Shown here one piece after another: positions 1 through 12,374 of a stretch of DNA of 64,000 nucleotides (within the stretch, counting starts at the first letter, position 1; the number at the start of each line of letters is the position of its first letter). The notes beneath the pieces were generated by a model. That model saw only the letters and a program-made list of their open reading frames with translations. It made no database searches and was not told the origin of the DNA. The DNA is taken from positions 248,001 to 312,000 of the forward strand of contig WTXD01000031.1 in NCBI GenBank assembly GCA_022496205.1, given 5' to 3'. A program made the translations under genes and the position numbers. This DNA comes from Gloeopeniophorella convolvens. Lineage: Eukaryota; Basidiomycota; Agaricomycetes; Russulales.

Positions 1-2015
1 AGCGGCGGACGCTGTAAAAGTGGCCCCGGAGAAGCATGACACGGAGTGTGGGGGGTCCATTGCGCATGAGCGACTGTAGCTCGTCTGACAGGTCAAACGG
101 CAGCGAAAGGAACTTGAGCCCGCTTGGCAGACCGGGGCATAATTGCTGCGTGTAGAGCTATCAGAAGGGTTCGTGACGCCCAATAGCCCGTTACACGTAC
201 CGATAAGTGTGCGATAGTGGTATCGTCCGGCACGCGCAGGTCGAGGGCAACGACGCCGCGCGGGATGAGCCATGCGGACAGCGCGGACGACAAGTCTTTC
301 GGCACGTCAAGAGCGAGCGCGCGCAGGCGCACGAGCGACGGAAGTGCGCCCCAGATTGCCGCGTCGTACCCGACGCCAGCGAGCGAGAGCGTGTTCGTCA
401 GCCGTAGCGACGTGAGCGCGGGGTGGCCGCGCACGAGTTCCGCGATGGCAGGGAAGAAGTCCGAGTCTGCGTGATCGCGCGCCGCGTTGAGCAGCACCAC
501 CGATAACTCGCGTAGCGCCAAGAACGTCCCCGGCCGTGCGTGTGCCCGGAATGCCGTCGAGAGGATGCAGCCACGCTCCAGGGCGACCTCGAGCCAAAGG
601 CTTTGGAGCTGCTGGCCGTGCGCGAGGAGCTGAGAGACGAAGTCGGCGTCCTGGACCGTGAGAGAGAGGTGGAGGATGCGCAAGTTGCTCGTCGAGAGGA
701 AGGGTGTCGGATAGCGCCGGTGGCAGTTGCGGATTACGAGGGTATGAAGGGCTACTGTTCGAGTAGACAGGAATCCCTCTATGTTATTGAGGGCCTCGTC
801 TCCCTCGCCGCTGTAAGCAAACCGGTTGAGCCGAGGAAGTCTCGGGAGCGGAGGCGGCGTCGAGCTCGTTGATCTTTCGAGAGGTAGATGTCAAACGTAG
901 TGTGGGGGTTGAGGGAGGAGCACATACTCAATAACGAGAGCTTGCAGCTTCGGGTGACTCTTCTCCAATATGCCAAGAAGGGGGACTAGAGCATCGTTAC
1001 CCATGGTGCAGCTGAATACCTTCAGGTTGCCAAGCTTGGGAAGGACATTGGCCAGCATTCCTGAGAACAATTATCAGTGTCGTGCGAGGGGTTTAGGGAG
1101 AAGGATCCATATACCAATTTGGAACGAAGTGAGGACATTTTTGCTGTCCTCTGGGGCCCAGACAGTCAACGATCTGACAAGATTGGCGTACGTCGTGTCA
1201 GAGACGAGTCGGCTGAGGATGTCAGCGCTCCGCTGTGCGTGCCATTGATCGATCTCAGAGGCAGCCTCTGGCCCTCCGTTACAAGTCGGATCGAGCTGCG
1301 CGGTTCCGAAATGCAGGCAGACCTTCTTAAATAGCATCTGGCTTGCGATAGAAGAGAGGGCGTGGGGAACGAGGAGGAGGCTGCGAAGGTCCCGTCTCGG
1401 AAGAAAGGAGGCGATTTCCCGCCAGATCTCATTCGAGAAGCGTGGAGGCCCGTGCGCGCGATTTGTCTGCTGGCAGCGGGAGTGATTTAGTCTCATGAAT
1501 AGCTGGGAAGCCCGTTGACACGGACGAGCTATGCCCAGACTCACATCACCAATCGACATCTTGCCACCCGCCGGTGGCATCAACGACTTCGCCTCACGAT
1601 GGTTAGGATCCAGCAATAGTATGGCCTGCAAATCTGCGCACCACCAGTGTCAGAGTCAGAAAAAGGGCAATTGCATCAGCGCGGGGGACAACTTATACCC
1701 TGGTGTGCGGCACCCCGTAACCCCGCCGCGAATCTAGCCTTGGCGCGGAGAATACGAGCCTGTATGACCTTGTCTTGATACATGGACGAGACCTGGAGGC
1801 AGGACTGGACCCCGTTCTCGATCACAGTCCTAGAGCTACAGTCGGTAAATGAGAGGGCCTGGCCTCTCCGGCGCTTGATGGGGACAGACGTACTTCGCAC
1901 CCGCGGGAAGACGCTCCATCGCATAGAGGAGTACGCTTGTTTTTTGATCGTTCGAGAGCGACGCCACGACATCGCGGATGCTGGCATCCAACATTTTAGG
2001 GTTAAAGACCGCCAT
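1..2015 (-). CDS. TPR / F-box / LRR protein, 3' end off window
   Basis: Likely a substrate receptor of an SCF ubiquitin ligase. Exons on the minus strand: 2015-1894, 1835-1699, 1633-1115, 1060-928, 873-201 and 145-1. All introns are 54-65 nt GT-AG and every phase fits (528 codons to the last intron, then 48 codons to the edge). Residues 1-105 look like TPR helices (NDQKTSVLLYAMERL; LQAILLLDPNHREAKSL). An F-box follows at about 148-195 (RFSNEIWREIASFLPRRDLR), then leucine-rich repeats (LREL, LTSLRLTNTLSL, GLKFLSLPFDL). The start ATG gives MAVFNPKMLD; an upstream exon cannot be excluded. The substrate is unknown. The gene is incomplete only because the window ends. Confidence 0.82.
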
Positions 2016-2514
2016 CGTGTTGGCGGGCGGGCCCCCAGAGGCGGGGGGGCTTTGGCCTGGTCCTGCGCGAGGGGTATAGTCAGTCGTCTGAGTTCGGAGT
2101 GAGGCGCGCGAGAGGCCGGATCCCCATCAGCGGCAATGAAACCCGGCTCAGAATCCCTACGCACGTCGTTCTGGCACGTCTACCACAATTCCCGTATGGC
2201 GATGCAGGGGAGCCATGGTTCGTAGTACGCGGGGGAAGCAAGAAACCCGTCACTGATTCGCAAGTCGGACACGGAGATGGTCAACACCACAGTGACGCAC
2301 TGGCAGTTTTAAGTACATGCCGTGCATCGCCCAGCCGGTTGATCCCGGGTACTCTTTCAAGCGCCCCGGGGACGCCTGGGAAACGCGCCCTGCAACGCTC
2401 CCTTCGATTCGTCCCATGCATTATGCTCAGATGAAATCAGTACGTGACTTGTCGTAACAACTCGTTAGAATACAAGAATTCATGTCGAACTAGGGTATAG
2501 AGTGGGGACAATCA
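2016..2514. other. intergenic
   Basis: Sequence between the start of the TPR/F-box gene and the stop of the DUF6535 gene, both minus strand. I see no coding exon or repeat; it should hold the F-box promoter and the DUF6535 terminator. Confidence 0.5.
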
Positions 2515-5213
2515 TCATGGTACTGCTGCGTTCGCCGACGTTATGACTGGCTCTTGCTGGCCCTCCGGGGATGGTGGTAGAAGTTTGGCGAGCGCCTCGT
2601 TGGCGATGGCCGATCCGGGAACCCGAAACTGCTCGTATGTCCTGATGGTCATAACAGCTTCGGAAACGTGCCGCCCAGATGTGCCTTGCAGCACATTGGC
2701 TGTGAGTTTGATAAGCTCCTCCGTAAGGAGTTCAGGAAGGGCGTAGTTCAACGAGGATGTGAGGAGAGAGGCAAGGGCGGTTTGCGTCCCGAGGTTGTTC
2801 TTATGCAATTGCCAATCTGCCGTGATGGTCGCATATGTCTTTAGGTACGTCTCGCGAGCGGCATCAGTTTGGGTTTCCTTGCTTGAGTGGACCGCCGTCA
2901 GGAATAACTCGAGCGTGTACACCATCCCGCCGTCGCGCAGGTCCTGCAGGCGTCGTAGCTGTTCCGTGAACGATGTTTGACTCTGTGCCATGAGTTTCAT
3001 CGGCCCCGCATCCAGTATCTTCCCAAAGCCGCCTTCGATAACATCCGGTTGGTTGACTTGGCCGACAGATCCTGCCCTCTCGATCTCGCGCAGGGTCCAA
3101 GAGCACTGGCGGAGATCGTCTACCAGCGCACGCGGTGGCGCGATCAGAGGCAGCTGCCAGTTGGACATCGATGAGACGTAACTTGGCATCCAAGGAGCGG
3201 GCCCTGCCCAGGCCAACAACCTTCCGGGAAGGTACGCCAGTACTCCACTCGTGCTGGCGGACACAGCCACCGACAGGTCGACGATTCTCTCGTCCAACCG
3301 CTGAGCCCATCCGAGGTTGTTCCACGTCATCTCGAGCTGCCTGAGATGCGCCTGATTTTCTTCCAGTATCTTGGGGAAGACTTCGTCTGGCGGGCCCGTC
3401 TTGCCTACTAATGCGCGCCGCAGCTCTGTCGCGGCCTCCCACGCGGCATGCATGGACCTGTCCAGGATCTTCGCCGTCCTCGCCGCGAGCACGTCCTGGT
3501 CGCCACTCTCTCCACGGACCTCAGCGAACGTCGCGATTGCGCGTGTCGCTGCGGAGCGCACCGCCTCCGTCCGCAGCTGGGTGCGCACGGTCATCGCGGT
3601 CATGCACAGCCAGCGCACCGCGAAGGGCCCATCGAAGCCAGGTGGGCTCTCTGACCACTCCGTGATGCGTTCCGAACGGCCGAGGTAAGCCAGCGCGCGC
3701 GCGAGCGTCTCTCCCTCCGCGAACCACTCCCAATGCCCGTCCATGTTCAACACGAAGGCGAGCGCCGCGTCGACGCACGCGCGTGCGCGCAACCGCCGCT
3801 TCGTCTCCTCCAGCATCCCGTGGTCCGTGCACGTCTTGAGGAGTCGCGTGATGCGCCCGCTAAAGTCCGCTACGGCGTCGCGGGAGTGCGGAAGCTCGAG
3901 CTCCTGCGAGGCGTGGTTGAGAAGCTCTGGGTTCTTCGCTATTGCCTCCCAGACGTCGCGGCCCCATGACGTGTTGAGGGTGCCGGGGATGCCTTGGACA
4001 AACGGTTCGAGTTCGTAATCTTCGGTCAGGTTCTCGATGACCCAGCAGATACCCCGTGCGTCGCGTTGTAGGCGCTCGTCTGATTGTTCCATGGCAAGCT
4101 GCACGCGCCCATCCGACATCGAGGTATTGATCTGCTTCTTGACCGCAGCACGACCATGAAACTTGTAGAAAAGCCACCAGAACAGGCCGGACAAAGGCGT
4201 CTGATAAGGTGACTGGGCATATACCATCGGGGAGACCATTGCGCCAATGTATAGGGCACCGCATAAGGAGACCATGACAGTGACGACGATGGCGACGGTT
4301 TCGTTGATCTTAAACAGGAAGTCGCAGAGCCCGGCGAAGAATAGGAAAAGGGAGATATGAATGAGACTGGAACGGTGTTTAGATAGCCGGACAACAGTGA
4401 TAGAGGCAAAGTACGCACACGGGCACCCCGTCCACAAGAATCGTCATCCTCCCGCTCATTGCCCCCTCGTATAAGAATTGCCTTAGTCGCGCACGCTTGA
4501 GAGAACTGTTGTAACGCTGGAAAACGTGCATGTATTCGCGGACCCATTGCTGCACGATAGTCGCTGCAAGCGCAGCTCCAAGGCTGAAGATGAGACTCAT
4601 AAACCACAGGATGTTGACGCGGATGTCGGAGCCATCGGGGTTAGGGCCCAAGTCGAGCCTACTTGGAAGTTGTATCGAGACTTGATTGCCATCCGGTCCG
4701 AGTTGTTGTGTCACTTGGGAGAGGAGGGTGACGGCCTGCTGGAGCAGGAGGACGGTTTGTTCCGCGCGGTCCGGCTGCAGGTTCTGGTAGCTCTCGACCA
4801 AGAACGATGTCAAACTGGCGGAGAAAAGACCAGCCTGTGCGCAGCGTTGAGGGGACCGTACCGCTCCACAAGTATCGCGGACTCACGAAGATGATGATGC
4901 CCTCCATGTCGTCCTTCCATGTTTCGATCATGGCCTTGTCATGGTTCTCCCCCTCCTGCACGTACACCGACCATAGCTTGGCCGCGCGTTCATCATACTC
5001 GGCCGTGTTGGACTCAGCGGTATCTGAATCCGACGCAATGTCGCCTCCACCTGGTATTTGGTACTTTCTTCGCGTCTTTGGAAGAGAGTTGTTGGCGGCC
5101 GCCCGGGCCTGTGCGGCTTCACCGTCGGAAATGATACTGTAGCCACTGCCAATAGGTTCTGGCGCGTCTGGTACTTGTTTTTCTAAATCCTGATTTATTT
5201 CTGTAGCTGCCAT
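2515..5213 (-). CDS. DUF6535 multi-pass membrane protein
   Basis: Fungal-specific membrane protein with the DUF6535 N-terminal domain. Three exons: 5213-4887, 4834-4419 and 4366-2515, giving 864 aa in frame. Introns are 52 nt each, with donors GTGAGT and GTGCGT. Domain signs: KLWSVYVQEGENHDK and WKDDMEGIIIFAGLFSASLT (first membrane segment), SFLVESYQNLQPD, then FMSLIFSLGAALAATIVQQW, the basic loop LKRARLRQFLYEG, and membrane segments ISLFLFFAGLCDFLF and VAIVVTVMVSLCGALYIGA. The remaining ~600 residues are soluble and helix-rich. No enzymatic motif is visible. The function of the family is unknown; it is commonly expanded in Agaricomycetes. Confidence 0.88.
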
Positions 5214-5922
5214 TCCGAACGCGAGGCGAGTTCGGAAGCACTGGAGACTCGAAGTGGTAGCGGTGGAGGTGGGGGGGAGGTGAAGGGAATGGGGTGTGGG
5301 CCCGCGAATGCTTTAGCGGAGTGAGCTGAACAAGGCTGAACGAGCTGCTGGCGCGGTAAACGCGCTTGCGACTCCAGTGGGGTTATTCGGAAAGTCATCG
5401 CAACGAGATGATGTTGTGGACCTTGTGGTTTCAAAGAAATCCCCGGAATTCGATCGGCCGTGCGCCTCCGTGCGCCCAACCCAGTAGATTCACAACTTTT
5501 GTTACAAACAACTCCGACACCTACTCCTTCATGCGCAGTGCCCGTCAGCACATCCAACATCTAACACCTCCGATACCGTGTCAGCCCTGCCTGGCAAGCA
5601 CAACTACCCTTATCCGGAGATTCGGTATATAACGGAATAGCTGTGCATCAAGAAGCCATGCGCCGGAGAGGTTAGTTCAGCAGTTAGACTTCGCTCATCA
5701 CCACGAGCTGATTGCGCGCTTACGAGAGGTTCCAGACCACGGTAGCGTGCGCACAGCTCACTCTCGACTGGTTCAGTGGACCCGGGATAGCCGTGGAGCA
5801 GTCCGAACTTCCATTCCTGACCGTCTGCTCCCAGCGGTACCGTCTCCGGACTTGAACGTGCGCCCGACGAGGAGCCTGCAATCCAAAGTCACAGCTCCTG
5901 CCGCTGAACGTAGTAGTAGGCT
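5214..5922. other. divergent intergenic region
   Basis: Lies between the DUF6535 start (minus) and the probable first exon of the NACHT-WD40 gene (plus), so it should hold both promoters. A TATA-like stretch (tatataacg) sits near 5627. No coding exon recognised. Confidence 0.4.
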
Positions 5923-8900
5923 ATGGCTACTCACCTCAACGATCTGAGCTTCGCTCAACCGGCGTATACGTACCGTGTCACGAGTGCGTGCCCTTCCAAG
6001 TGGATGTCTCCAACGTTCTACTAAGCTGACCGGACGAAGACGTCACTATATTGCCTCTTGCGTCCACCAAGATTTCCAGAGTGCTGGAGCTCGTCATTGA
6101 TGGGGAACAACGTACTATTGTTCACCAAGAGTCAAGGCCGAACAGAGAGCTTTTTTGGGACATCAAGCCACCTGTGTGCGCAGCTTGTGGTCTACAGGAC
6201 GAGCCATTCTTCTCACCTTGTCCCACAGGATTGTGCTAGCGAGCTCCCTAATCATTCTCCAACCTCACGAGGCTCGGTCTCTTCTTTCTCCTCGTAGGCG
6301 AAAGCTGGAAAGTGTAGAAATTCACGGAGATGCCATCATATTCGCATGCTCAGTGAACCCGGGCGAGCGGACACATGGTAGGCACCGACCTTGCCTTTCT
6401 AATGTCCATTCAAAAATTCGACTGGGCCGCAGAATATGTGTATCTATGTGAACCCGGAGACTTCTCTGTCACGTTTTCCATCACAGCACATCCGGAAACA
6501 GCCAGACCAAGCTTGGACGACGCGCCTTGGCTCAAAGGTCCGATCGTACCTTCGCCCCAACCGGGCTCGATAGAACTCCAATATGGGCCTCAGCACGCAC
6601 CGAACTCCTTCCGACAGGCTTTCAGTACCCTTCTACTTGTTCAAAAAGCCTTGGAGGGGGACACCCTCATCGTAAGTTGCCACGACCTGTGCCCAGGTAT
6701 TGCTGCCTGATAATATTTGCTTCAGACAGGAGAAGAATGGAAGGGTGCGGAGGAGGCACTGAAAGGTCTCGCAGAGGTGCGTTCGATGCGGTAGTCAGGG
6801 TAATACGCGCACCGGCTGATCCGTTGTCACCGCAGAGGATGCCCTCTGAGGCTCTGGACCTGGACTTCCAGGAACTGGGAGATCTCGTCGACTCTTTCAT
6901 CAATCTTCTCTCTCTCTCGGGGTCTGCGCCTTTGCTACGCGCAGGGCCCGTGACTGTTGGCACCTTTCTGAAGGTTATACCAAACATCTGTAATTTCGTG
7001 CAAGATTTCTTGAAACATCAACTTGAGCATCAGACCAGGCGTGCGCCCATACATAACACATGCCCCGTTCGAAGCTGACTCTTGATCCGATGCCCCTTTA
7101 GACAAGTCAAACACTGCCGATACTCGCAAGCGCCTTGCCGATACGTACAGAGTCCTTCTCATGAGGCTTAGGAGGAACTTTGAGGAACGCAAAAACGTCA
7201 ACCTCGAGTGGGAGGTGTATCACAAGAACCAAGTCGGTTCTGCCCTTAGTGGGGTTGCCACTGTTCAGGCAGGCGAGGTAGATCTACCGGGTACCATAGG
7301 TACGCTATCTCCGGCGAGGCATGACTATGGCCTCTCATCTTTTATCCAGAGGACGAGGACGAGAGGCTGGCGAACTGGTTATACCCCACCTATTTCCCAG
7401 ACTCTATCCAAGCTATACGCTGCCTGGACGGGACTCGCACAGCGGTATCGGACACTGTCAACAGCTGGTTGGCAGATAGGAAGGCGGACCAGAATATCAT
7501 GTGGATAACTGGTAGCCCCGGGACAGGCAAGACGGCCGTAGCACGGAAGATTTCATCCCATCTCGACAGCTTACAGCGTAATGGATGTACGCTTTTCTCC
7601 ACACGTGACCGGCGTTCGCATCCTGCCCAGATCTGGGGTACTGTCGGGTACTTCCTCGCGTTGTTTGATCCCGCCGTCAAGGCTTCCATCTTGAAGTACA
7701 TTGATGAGGCCGCGATTCCCAATAATGTATACAACATGTACCATCTCCCGGTTCAAGATTCATTCCAAAACCTGGTTGCCACTCCTCTCAAGAAGTACGC
7801 TTCCAACTTCGGCGAGCGCCACCTGTCGTCCTTCTCGACACCCTAGATCATTTCTCCCATGCCCTAGATGAGCTTTTACCGACGTTCGCTTCGTGGCAAG
7901 AGCTTGGTCCCCGGTTCAAGCTCATTGTCGTGAGCCGCGCAGAGGAGCGGATCGAAGAGAGATTCCGTACGCTGAAGGTCAGGAAGATCGACATCTACTT
8001 AGGCGAGGACAACGCAACCTCAGGTCTCCGTGTCGGACCCCAAGACATCCAAGAGGACATGAGCAACTATGTCAAGAAGCGTTTCGTCGCATTGAAAAAA
8101 AATCGCAAGAACTACCCGCAACGTGGCCTGAAATAGTTCAGGTTGACAAGCTCACGAAGCACGCGGGGGGGTTCATGTTATGGGCGAAGGCCGCCATGGA
8201 CTACATTGAGAGCAGCCCCGATCCGGATCAGGCGCTGTCAGTCGTCACCACGAGCGGACCCAATATGAAGTATAGCCCTGTGGACGACGTCTTCGAGGCT
8301 TTCTTACTTGATACCTTCCCTACCGGGCCTCCGGCAACCTTTCACGCTTGTGTCGGCGCACTTTGCGTTGCCAAAATACCCCTCAGCGTAGACGACCTTG
8401 CGCACCTCCTCGAAGACAGATTCAAGTCGGCCCAGCCCAAGGACGTCTGCATGAAGCTACTACCCTTTCTCGCTATTAAAGGGTCTCCGGAGGCTATGGC
8501 GATTAGTCACCCGGCCTTCACGACCTACCTCTCAGACGAGAAGCGGTGCCGTAACGACGGCTTCGCTATCAACCTCCACAGGACTCATCGCAAGCTCACC
8601 ATCACATCTCTGCGCTTGATGATGCACCAAGCGCACGGGCTGAAGTTCAACATAGGGGGGTTCACGTCCTCGCACATCAAGAATGAGAAACACCCACATC
8701 ACGGATCGGGTTTCAAAACAGCCATACCTCCCCACCTGTCCTACGCATGTCGCTTCTGGGCCGAGCATCTTCATGAGACTGAAGAGAAGACGGATGCGGA
8801 ATTATTGAGCCTCCTTCGCGTCTTCTTCCGCGGGCACTTTCTGCACTGGCTGGAGGTAATGAGTCTCTGCGGTGCCGTCGAGACAGTCTCTCCCCTGCTT

Positions 8901-11900
8901 ACGAAGGCTCTCGAATGGTTGAAGGTGAGCCGCGTTATAATTCACGCATAGATCACCATAAAATAACATGTCCTGCCTTTAGGATGTGGACGAAGAACTA
9001 GTAGCTTTTGTTGCGGACGCGATCCGCTTTGTCATCAACTTCCAGGAACCGATCAGCGCAAGCGCCCCTCATATCTACTTGTCCGCCCTTGTGTTTGCCC
9101 CGAGTGGATCTAAAGTAGCCCAGCAATACGTTCAGCAATACCCCAAGTTGCTCCGTGTACTTAGTAACTGCGAGAACGAGGAACACCTCAACACGTTTTC
9201 GTTCACATCGGAAGGTTTCGTTTACTCGCTGTCACTCTCGCATGATTTGTCGCGCCTTGCCATATGCGGTGGGGGCGGGGAAGTCCACCTACGGGATTCG
9301 GCTACAGGTGACCTGATCCACAAGCTCACTGGCCATGCCTCCTCCATCTACCGTAGCGTATGGTCGAAGGACGACAAATTCCTCATTACAGCCTCCGCAG
9401 ATTCGACAGTCAAAGTCTGGGATGCCGGATCAGGCACCCTGTCGCGCACGTTGGAAGGCCACACAGATTGGGTGCGGTCGGTGGCACTGTCACCCAAGGA
9501 CGATGATACCGTTGCCACAGCTTCCGATGACACGACCGTCCGCTTCTGGAGCATGCAAACCGGGAAACAACTGTATCAACCGAGCCGTGCTCACCGGGAC
9601 TGGGTTCGCGAAGGTGAGCATTCAGATCTCTACATTGTCCACCGCTTCCAATCTCATTCGTAAGCGTAGTCGTCTTCATGCCAGATGGAGAGCACGCAAT
9701 CTCAGCCGCAGACGACTTGGAGATACTGGTCTGGTCCATAGATTCTGGGCGGTCCATTCGCAAGCTGGTAACTGGTCTTCGGGGCTACCCGCGGTTTCTC
9801 GCTCTCTTCGGCGATATACTTGCAGTAGCTACCGAAGACCCGGCGATCGACGTTTTCGACATCCATACGGGAAAGCGTTTGCTCCCTCACCTGAATGGTC
9901 ACTCCTACGGCATCGCGGGTCTCTCTTTCTCACCAGATGGAAAGTACCTCGCCTCGTGTAGTGACGATAGGACAATCAGGCTGTGGGATGCACAAACGGG
10001 CGCCGCGCTGAGCAGGGCCATACTCGGTCAAGATTCGTCTGTCAGCACTATCCTTTTTGCCGACCAAGATCGCCTTCTTTCTGCAGGATCAGATGGATCA
10101 GTTCGGACATGGAGCATTCCGGCCATCCTCTCGTTCGCCCCCGCCGTCTCCGCACCTTTCCGGGCCATCCAACCCGTTGGTCCGGCTGTAGTTGCTCTTG
10201 ACCCCAAGGCATGCCGGACCTGGAGACCAACCTCGAAGGCAGACCTGAGCACGCCTTCGGTCGAACTTCACGGTCTCACTTACTTCACTGTCGCCTCTCT
10301 TTCCCCAGACGGAACACGGGCAGCGACATCAGACGACAAGGTCGTATTATTGTGGGATACCGTCACAGGGAAATTGCTCCACACCCTCGATGACCACCGC
10401 GCAAAAGTCATCACTCTCTGCTTCTCTCAAGACGGTAATTTCCTCGCAAGCAGCGACTCGTCGCTCAGGGTCTGGAAGGTGAACGATGGTACTAGAGCCC
10501 TGGGCCCCCTGGAAGGGCACTCAGCGCCAATCGGAGCCGTTGCTTTATCGCGAAAGTATGCCATCACCGGCAGCAATGACCGCACGGTACGCATGTGGTC
10601 CATGGATTCGGGAGAGTCCCTTCACGAAATCCCGACGGGCCTTCATGACGACTGGATACGCGGCGTATCCATTTCCCGTGACGAATCATTCTTTGTGGCT
10701 GCCTCCGAAGAAGGTGCTGTTGTTGTCTACTCTACGGAAACCGGCAAAAATGTGTCCCCGATCTTCAAGGTAGATCAAGGGACGGCGGGCTCTGCGTTTT
10801 GCCTAGCCTTGTCGCATAGTTTCTCCAGTGACGGTCTAGTTGCGATAGGTATGCCTTCGCTATCATCGCCGATGCGATTTAACTCAATTCACAACTACCG
10901 TTAAAGGAACAGCAAGAGGGTCCGTGATTATCAGCCGCTTTTCCCTGACAGACCGGGAGAAAATGGCAGAGACGCTGTGCATGCATCAAGAGCACACGGA
11001 CCCGCTGCGCTCCTTGGCCTTCATGGAAGACACGAAGACGGTCGTAACTCTGTCATCCGACGGTATAATCCGCATTATCGCCGTTCCTGAACAGAAAGAG
11101 AGCAACCGCAGAATTTTCTTAGACCATTCCGACTGGGTACATGCGGTCGCGATCTCACCAGATCTGAGCACAATCGCTTCGGGCGTATGTATCTGTTTAC
11201 TTCTGTGGTCCCGCTTGCAAACCAGTCGTCACAGGGAGACGATGGGAAGCTCGTCATACGCGACATGAAAACAGGAGATATCATAAGATCCGTCGAACAT
11301 GCCCACGAAGATTGGATAAGAACGCTGTCGTTCTCTCCCGATAGCGAGCTGCTTGTGTCGACGAGTGACGATGAAAAACTTGGTCTAAAAATGTGGAATG
11401 CGCGGGACGGCACCACGCTGTTCTCAATTAATCAGGCAACGCGCTGCGCTCACTTTACCCCGACAGGATCGCATCTCGTCACCAGTGAGCACTCTTAACA
11501 CCCAGCAGCTGCCGTAGCTAATTCGTTGATAGCACGGGACAACGTTATCACCATATGGGACGTGAGCGCGAGCATCCTCATGGGGCCTGTGCGTCGCCAG
11601 ACGCTCTCTGGGCATTCTTCACGCATCAATGCTATAGCGCATTCTCACGACACTGCCCTCCTCGCCTCTGGGGACGCAGAAGGAAACCTTGCCATCTGGA
11701 ACGCAAAAATGAACCCCGCCTTCCAGCTCCACATGTTCCGGGCCCATGCATCACGAATCCACGCAGTCGCCTTCTGCGGCATGACCGTCGTTTCTTCCAG
11801 CGACGACTCGACTATCCGAATATGGAGTGCCGAGACAGGCGAAAGTCTCTTGGAACCCATCCATGCTAACTCGGGTCCCGTATTCTCTGTCGCAATATCC

Positions 11901-12374
11901 GCGGACGGGAAGAGAATAGCAGCTGGTGGCGAAGATCGGACTGTAAGGGTGTTTGATGCTCACACGGGGCACCCACTCCACATGCCTCTTCGCGGTCATG
12001 AGGCCCCCGTGTTATTCATTGACATATCCCCGGACGGGCAAACCATTGCCTCATCGGATACTAACGGCGTCGTTTCCCTGTGGCGGCTAGACTCTTTTTC
12101 CAGGACATCTTGGCCGGATGCCTTCCTTCGGCGTGTCGGTGAAGAGGATATCTGCACCATCGACGACGAAGGCATGTTCGGGAGTAGCATCCGGATCGAG
12201 AACGGTTGGATACGCGGCAAAGGCGAGGAGTATCTCTTCTGGGTACCTCCCATGCACCGTCATGGACTGCGACTACCAAATACACTCGATACCATAGGGA
12301 ACGAGGAAACGGCCATTGACTTCCGCAACTTTGTTCACGGGTCCTCATGGACTCGCTGCCGATCAGTACAGTAG
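5923..12374 (+). CDS. NACHT-WD40 STAND NTPase (NLR-like), frame-disrupted
   Basis: Fungal NLR-type signal-transduction ATPase. Probable start ATG 5923 (MATHLNDLSFAQPAY), a 56-nt intron, then a C2-like N-terminal region (ISRVLELVIDGEQ; SSHLCAQLVVYR). A helical linker with DTRKRLADTYRVLLMRLR follows, then the NACHT domain with P-loop GSPGTGKTAVA (~7511) and Walker B-like PVVLLDTLDH (~7830), a winged-helix region, and about 18 WD40 repeats to stop 12374. Clear introns: 6672-6725, 6777-6835, 7041-7101, 8925-8982, 9614-9669, 10849-10906, 11185-11225, 11485-11532. Frame breaks occur in the C2-like part (near the six-T run at 6151-6156), at about 7790-7820, and in the eight-A run at 8095-8102. These are either sequence errors or decay. 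Family role is heterokaryon incompatibility or innate recognition; the ligand is unknown. Confidence 0.8.

Noticed and set aside
1676..2164. A 162-codon minus-strand frame as a separate gene
   Set aside because: Its useful part is exon 2 of the TPR/F-box gene once two introns are recognised.
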